DNA of 64,000 nt from Hypomesus transpacificus (lineage: Eukaryota > Chordata > Actinopteri > Osmeriformes > Osmeridae), in the NCBI RefSeq assembly GCF_021917145.1, contig NC_061064.1, positions 2,591,137 through 2,655,136 on the forward strand. The letters are read 5' to 3'. Shown here in pieces: positions 53,681 to 64,000 of the stretch. The position numbers were made by a program, and so were the translations under genes. How positions within the stretch are numbered: position 1 is the stretch's first letter; the number at the start of each line of letters is the position of its first letter. The notes under the pieces are model-generated. The model made no database searches. It worked only from the letters and a program-made list of their open reading frames with translations, and was not told the DNA's origin.

Positions 53681-55566
53681 CTTGAGTGATTCTCACTGGC
53701 CTGCTGGGGTGTGTCACTGTCTGCTGGACATGTGAGGTGAATTATAAAGATAGGAGGTGAATTAGACATGTAGGAGGTGATTTAGGAAGACAGTAGATGA
53801 CTTAAGTAGACATGAGATGATACAGATAGGAGATCAAGTACAGGCAAGAGGTGATTTACAAGGACAGATGATTTAAAAATATGTTTTTAGAAAATACCAG
53901 TAGAAAAACCAGTAGGTTGAGCATTTTAGGACAAGCTACTGCTGGGTTCCGTTGGGTGATACAAGCTAGCGCAGTGAACACACATGAGCAACAGCACAGC
54001 AACACAGTAACCTGATTACATAGGGAATCTGTGTATGGCTGACTCTCCACCTCTTAGACAAACAATGCAGTACAGTTCCTTCCTAATATCAGGGTTAGGT
54101 CTGAGCTCTGGGGCTTAGCCAGGCCGTGCCTGGCTGTGCTCAGCTGCTTAAACAGGTCTAAGAGGACAGAAAAATCAATTGAACAGGATCAACACACGAA
54201 AGGAGAGTTGTTTTACGTGAGAGTAGCCTACAGTTAAGTCAGTGTCGTCATATGCAACTTGTTGATATGGATAATGAGAATGCAATTCTTTTGTTAGCTC
54301 AGATCAAATGTAATTGGATATTACCCCATGCAGCGATCGACTAATATTTCCCTTCCTATGAGACAGAACAGGCTGGGAACACCTAGTCTGGATTTCAAAA
54401 TAAAGACAATTCATATGGATCATTGTCAAAACTAAATAACTATCAACTTTCAGATTCACCAACCAATCGCATGATCGACTCATGTCTTGCAGATGCGATA
54501 GCCTACTAAACCAACTGCTATTTTTGCTGATATCATGTTGATTGTTCAACGTTAAGAACCGCATTGGTAAATGTGTTAGCTGGGTTCTTCATTGCTGAAT
54601 CAAAAACGGAGTCTAGGACATCAAAACTCTATTGCAAGTCGGCGTACAGTTCTTGTGTGAAAACTTTTAGTGTCCATATATTGAAAGCCTTTCTTACAGT
54701 TCAATTGAACACCAACTTAGTATCATACTTCATACCAAAGCGTTATCTGATGGCACATAAGCCTTTATCTGATGGCACATACAACGTATCAAACAGGCAA
54801 ACATTAGCACAACTTCTAAATAATTTCTCTGGGGTAAATGTTTACAAAACTCACCTGGTGTGGATGTGTTTGTAGCGACGTCCAAGTTTGCTTAAGACGT
54901 GAATTCATGCGACTAGGGGCGACTGACAAAACGAACGAAACGAAAGTTCAAATTCCCTTCGCTTGAGGAAAGGTTTCTGTATTTGAAGTAGTCGAAGAAA
55001 TACTGCGAACTTCCTCTTCCTCTCTTAGGGAGAAAGAAAAACAACGAGGGAGGGAACAGTCTCTCCAACTTTGCATTCAGTCTCTCCAACTTTGCATTCA
55101 GTTTCATTTACATAAGTGTCAGTGTTTAATGATATGAATACACCTGCTAAAATAACCGAAAAGTGAGGGGAACGTGTCACTAACTTTAGGCCTTTTTCCC
55201 GTCAATCCCCTCGTGGATATTGAAGCATTTAGGAAAGTGGGCTCACCAAACAAATCAATACGAAAGTGCGCTCGCCAAACAAATCAATACAAAATCATGT
55301 TTATTATAGAATGTGAAAAAGGAAACATGAAATCAATTATGTTGGTCGACAATAATAAATGCCCATACAGTTTCTAACGGGCATGAATATATACAATACG
55401 CTAGGAGTGGGATGGCATTTGCATCAGTCCTTCACCTCAGCTCTTTATCCATCATATAACGTATCCATTTCACCCCCAAGGTTCCACTTCTCCTCCCAAT
55501 CTCAGCCCACTGAAGAGGGGTAAGGGTCTCTGTCATCACCCTCAGCAACCTGTCAAGAGGCCTGTC
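53681..55566. other. Upstream of the TMEM272-like gene / downstream of taf6
   Basis: No coding exon supported. Two short tandem duplications are seen: CAGTCTCTCCAACTTTGCATT (x2, 55058-55100) and a 28-bp unit containing CGCCAAACAAATCAATAC (x2, about 55240-55291). A taf6 poly(A) signal is likely at 55300-55305 (AATAAA on minus). Confidence 0.5.
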
Positions 55567-59841
<4,275 letters not shown>

Positions 59842-60698
59842 AGCTGGAGAGAAATATGGAGATCAATATTGTGAGAGGATAGTCCTTGTTTTTGAAAGGC
59901 ATTACTGATATATATGTCCCGGCTTGTGCAATCGCAGGTATATCTCAGATTGGGTTCTGTATGATGCACCGCTATAGGTCGAAGAGAAAAGTTTTCACTT
60001 GTATGTTGCCAGACTTTCTGAACCTCTCAGTAACACACGCTGCATCTTCCTGTACCGCTTTCTACCGCCAGAACATCAGCGACATGCTTTACTCCACTGA
60101 CACGCTATGTTCTTGAAACACATTTCGATAATGCATTGCTAACGAAAGCATAAACATTTCAGACTAGTATGTACCCAGATAGTTTGCAAGACATCGACAG
60201 AAGCAAAGAGCAAGCTATTAAGCTAACTAGCTTCTGTAGCTAGCTAATAATATTGCCGAAGGTTCTTACCTGCAAAGTTGCACTAAACCGTGGGTAATCA
60301 GCAATGGTTCTAAGTTACAACTTATAAAAAAATAATCAAGAGCTATAACGATTACTGATGGTATTGAGTTTTCCGAGCTATAAAATAAGAGACTGCATTT
60401 ATTTTTGAATTTTATAGAACTAATTTATTGTCAGCAGCTCTAACCTCTTTTTCCAAAATTCTGCCATTTTGATTTTGTTTCAAAGGTCCTTGCAGATGGT
60501 AAAACACTCCAATAAACGTATGCTAATAGAAAAACGAAACAAATTCTTATATGTGTTTATTTCAATAGTTGTATAATAGTATAATACACGATATCTTTGT
60601 CATTGTAAAAAGTATGATAATACTTTAAAGTACATAAAGATTGGGAACTACACAGCTGTAAGGATTCGTTTGTCGTTATCGTCCATCGGTTAGTTATG

Positions 60699-61000
60699 CC
60701 TGTAGACAGGCCTGGACTGGTAATCTGGCATACCGGTGGGCCGACGCACTTGGGGCCGATATGATGATATTTAATATATATTCAATACATATCTTATTAA
60801 AATATAAACTTATAATTGGCCAACGACCCGCCCATAAAGCAGGGACAGCGGCCCATTGGTTCATTTTCAATACTGACACTGGGCTGGCCCAATCACATCT
60901 CTTAACAGGGTCCACCCCTCCGTCCGACCGATTGTGGTGGGCCGGTCTGAGCAAAAATGACAGGGCCATTTTTCTGTCCCAGTCTGGCCCTGCCTGTAGA
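60699..61000. mobile_element. hAT-like MITE with exact 8-bp target duplication
   Basis: CCTGTAGA at 60699-60706 and 60993-61000 flanks a 286-bp element (60707-60992) that starts CAGGCCTGGACTGGTAATCT and ends CCCAGTCTGGCCCTG. Ends are imperfectly inverted. No coding capacity. Confidence 0.88.
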
Positions 61001-61275
61001 GATCAGTAGAGCGCAGTGATTCCGTCTCCTGAATGGTTTTGGTTCTGTTTATCGTCACAAACCCCCATAATGTCAGCTGGTGATCGCAAATATAGCAAAT
61101 TAGAACTTGTTATTTTGTTGAGGTTAATGTCAGATTGCATGTCCTGCCCTCATTCGCCACTGACATTTTTCATCAAACATATATGCCGTACACAGATAAT
61201 CTGCTTGGTGTTTCAAAAGGTCCTGCACTATAGCATAAACCCGCGGATGGTCCGCTAAGGCCAGGTTTAGCATTC

Positions 61276-61471
61276 CCGTGCTTGTCCACTAAAGTGGAGC
61301 GGAGCGGTGCGGAGCGTCGGCTTCCAATCCATTTTCAATGAAACCGGGGCGTTGACGCTCGTTTTAGGGCATTGTGGGAGCGTACGCGAGCGTCAACGCC
61401 CAGTTTAATTGAAAATGAATTGGAAGCCGACGCCCACTCGCCGCCCCCTTCGCTGTAGTGGACACGCACGG
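61276..61471. mobile_element. Foldback MITE of undetermined superfamily
   Basis: The two halves are near-perfect inverted copies of about 85 bp: the left reads CCGTGCTTGTCCACTAAAG and later GCGTCGGCTTCCAATCCATT; the right, reverse-complemented, CCGTGCGTGTCCACTACAG and GCGTCGGCTTCCAATTCATT. A flanking 2-bp TC could be the target duplication but may be chance. Confidence 0.75.
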
Positions 61472-61662
61472 TCACTCTCAATGGAGGTAGTTTCTAATTT
61501 ACATCTCTGGCCTGCCAATTAAGGCTAACCCTGTTCAGGTGTGTGAACCTTGAAATTGCTTAAATTGGTTTGGGGAAAAGTGAATTTACTCAAGACAACG
61601 CGGTGTAGGTTTGCTATGTTAGTCGGGGACCGGTGACAATTTTAGGATTATTTAACCTTCCG

Positions 61663-63816
61663 ATGACGATCATGGAAAACTGTATCCTGTTTTTGTTGAG
61701 CTTTCAGTTCTTGTTCTTTTTGTCAGGACTCCACTTGAATTGTCCTGTCTTTGCATATCCTGTTAGAGATGAAACAAGACACAGGTATTTTACAGAACGG
61801 GTACAAAGAAGAATGTCTCTAAGTCTGGCCCAGTATTTTGAACAAATGCCAAAGGATCAGCAAAGCCTGTCAAATGTTAAACAAAATCGGGCAAAACCAG
61901 TCAATGTGCAATGTTACCCAGACCACCTAGAGATTGTTGTGAACGCCAACCTTTTTGAAAATGGAATTCTGATCGAGGGGAATGAGTTGCACCTTGGAGT
62001 TGAAGAAGAAGAAGGATGCAGAGCTGTTCAGTCTTCAGCGAATGAGTTCACCTTGCTTGCTGGACTCCAGGACTGTGGAGCAATGAGATCGGTAGAGTCA
62101 AATATCTATCTAAAGAACCCTTTAAATGTCCTTATGGAACACTTTTAAGATGTCCTTATCAAACACTTGTTTTTTGAGTCCACAGGTGAACGAAAAATTC
62201 CTTGTATACACAAACGTCCTCATATATTCACCACGCAAAGCTGCAGATAGAGTTGTCAGGATGGAGCAGGCCACCATTCCTGTTGAATGTCATTTTGGAA
62301 GGTTGCAGAACATTGACATTAACTGAGAAATGACATGCATTTGTTTAGATGATTTTATCCAAGGTCAACATTTTGTCCCACTGAACCATGTCTATGCTGG
62401 CAGTGTTGATATGCTTACCACTTTTGAATGTTTTTTTTTTTTTAGGAAGTTTAGCGTGTCTAGTGATGCTCTTCAGCCAATATGGATACCCTACTCTTCG
62501 TCAGTCTTTGCTGAAGAAAGCTTGGTGTTTGACCTGAAAATCATGACACGTAAGTGACTTAGTAAGGCAACCTGTCATACTGGATAGCGTTTTAGGTAAT
62601 ATATGAAGTCTGCAATTTAACAGTATTTCACTGATTTGTGAAGCAGCGTTTGAGGCATGATGCAAAATAAAATCTGGGTGTCCCAGCACAGTGCAACAAT
62701 TTAAAATAATTCTGCTTGCTCCTGTTCTCTTCAGGTGATTGGCTGCACAAGCGTGAAACCAGAGTGTATTTCCTAGGCGGCATGATAAACATAGAAGCGT
62801 CAGTCTTGGTCGCACATCACACAAGGATGAGGGTCTTCATAAACAGCTGTGTGGCCACCCTGGGCCCTGACCCAAGCTCTCTACCTAGATACGAGTTAAT
62901 TCAGAATGGGTAATTGATTCATAAATTATTGTGTGTGGGGGTCCACTTAGTCTGTATGTTCTCTCACATCAAGCTTCCCTGCAGGTGCTTGGTTGATTCC
63001 CAGCTGAAGGGTTCACGCTCTCAGTTCATGCCAAGGACGAGCAACGAAAAACTCCAGCTCTCCATCGATGCCTTTAGGTTTTACAAGCAGGAGGGTGGTG
63101 AGGTGAGGGGCCTCAATTTCCGTGGACTGTGGAGACTAGAGCTGTTCTCGTCGCTCATCCACCTCCTTTCTTACAGATCTTCATCAGTTGTCTCCTCGCT
63201 GCTATTCCCATCTCTGACTCTGCAGACACCCAACTCAAGGCATGTTCCTTCATCAATGAAAGGTAGGCAACACATCTTTTTAGTTGTGATTTTAAGCATG
63301 AGAAGAGACCGTAATTGTATTTTTATGAGTTCCAGATGGAGGTCATCTGACGGGCCTGACTTGTTGTGTAGTCGGTGTCAGAGATATGATGCCGCTGAAA
63401 GTCAGAATCCCGCTGCTCTAAAGACCCAAGTCAAGACTTCAAATGCAGGCTTTCAGAAAAATTTAAAGCTCCATAAAGGTATGTTGGCTAGACTCGATGG
63501 AGTTGATTTATAAACCGACCAGTATTATTTAAACCATGTACTTATCTTAGGATGGGAAGAAGAAACTGCTTTGGCCCCACTGCTGGTTTTTCCGGGCAAA
63601 CCAAAAAGTCTACCTTCAACTTCGAGAGTGTCTGGTCATTCTGAACCAAGGAGACAGCTGTTGTCAACCAGCAAATGGAAGACCAGGGTTGACAATGGAA
63701 ATTCACAGAGAGGAAACGTGCAGCAAGGTGCAGTTGTGAGCAGAACCCAAACTAGCATCTCTGAATGGACCTTTGTCACATTACATTTGTTAGTCCCTGA
63801 TGAGACTGACTTCTAA
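61663..63816 (+). CDS. Zona pellucida sperm-binding protein 3-like (egg envelope)
   Basis: Eight exons: 61663-62091, 62186-62301, 62446-62549, 62735-62909, 62985-63102, 63177-63262, 63336-63478 and 63551-63816; 478 residues if it stops at 63816. A hydrophobic leader (CILFLLSFQFLFFLSGL) is followed by a ZP module: VQCYPDHLEIVVNANLFENG, QDCGAMRS, KFLVYTNVLIYSP, IPVECHFGRKFSVSS, WLHKRETRVYFLGGMINIEA, MRVFINSCVATLGPDPSSLP, KLQLSIDAFRFYKQ and ADTQLKACSFINERRWRSSD. Order and Cys pattern are ZP3-type. The tail after the module is basic and Ser-rich; no transmembrane segment is seen. A possible further exon near 63903-63965 would bypass the stop, so the end is not certain. Teleosts have several zp3 copies (zp3a-f); which one is unresolved. 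Confidence 0.85.
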
Positions 63817-64000
63817 AGAGTGGTATGACTTGATGGGACTATGTATGGGATTTCTCTGTACTGATGGAAAATGTGTACCCTATCAACCCATGTATCCACA
63901 CCAGAATCCATAAGCACTGAGAAACATATGAGGGATGAGAAGCGGATGAAGGCTGCAGAACAGGGTAATGGAATGTTTCTGGGTAAGACTGATACAGGTG
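63817..64000. other. End of window, downstream of the zp3-like stop
   Basis: Either 3' UTR or intron plus part of a last exon. CACACCAG at 63898-63905 followed by an open stretch to a donor near 63965 (CAGG/GTAATG) is compatible with an extra exon. Confidence 0.3.

Larger units (their letters stand above)
59842..61662. promoter_or_regulatory. Upstream region between taf6 (-) and the zp3-like gene (+)
   Basis: taf6 leader exon(s) run at least to about 60280-60470; an acceptor TTTCTCTCCAG lies just before the taf6 ATG. The rest holds an hAT-like MITE (60707-60992) and a foldback element (61276-61471). The zp3-like start lies 190 bp past the foldback element. Confidence 0.45.

Noticed and set aside
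55058-55107. KLNAKLERLNAKLERL-type peptide frame
   Set aside because: Result of a 21-bp tandem duplication downstream of taf6.

Overview
The window is vertebrate nuclear DNA from a ray-finned (teleost) fish. The evidence is spliced genes with GT-AG introns, the zpax and zp3-type egg-coat genes, FAM43-like and TMEM272-like genes, tRNA-headed SINEs and L2 LINEs with the typical fish tail, and several short hAT elements. The SINE type hints at an early-branching euteleost (smelt/pike/salmonid grade), but that is only a guess. Exon models were built by hand from reading frame, splice sites and remembered family sequences; no search was run.

Gene order: a partial B30.2/SPRY gene (-, 1-2950); a 2.66-kb hAT element carrying an L2 LINE (3950-6607); slc25a35 (+, 7945-9801); rangrf (-, 11112-12484); a PPP1R2/inhibitor-2-like gene (+, 13062-15579); a repeat-rich gap (15580-20951); grk1 (+, 20952-24659); arhgef15 (+, 25928-31139); zpax (-, ~31400-36440); fis1 (+, 36897-38350); cldn15 with two first coding exons (+, 42638-46473); sat2 (-, 47522-48963); a PTB-domain gene (+, 50428-51205); a TMEM272-like gene (-, 52209-53680); taf6 (-, 55567-59841); and a zp3-like gene (+, 61663 to at least 63816).

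The left part (slc25a35, rangrf, arhgef15) and sat2 correspond to human 17p13.1. The fis1-cldn15 pair and taf6 correspond to human 7q22. The window therefore mixes two ancestral neighbourhoods, with grk1, zpax and the zp3-like gene added. The genes serve unrelated jobs: mitochondrial transport and fission, nuclear transport, PP1 control, phototransduction shut-off, vascular/neuronal RhoGEF signalling, egg envelope, tight junctions, polyamine-type acetylation and TFIID.

The most interesting items are: (1) a duplicated, same-length, same-phase first exon in cldn15 that swaps the pore-lining first extracellular loop, as alternative exons do in claudin-10; (2) an inhibitor-2 relative in which both PP1-docking motifs are doubled, the second pair on two phase-matched exons; (3) an hAT element with an exact 8-bp target duplication, invaded by an L2 LINE whose 3' tail is shared by the many SINEs in the window; (4) an intact SH3 domain in arhgef15, which looks eroded in the human protein as I remember it, plus a coding His/Pro minisatellite.
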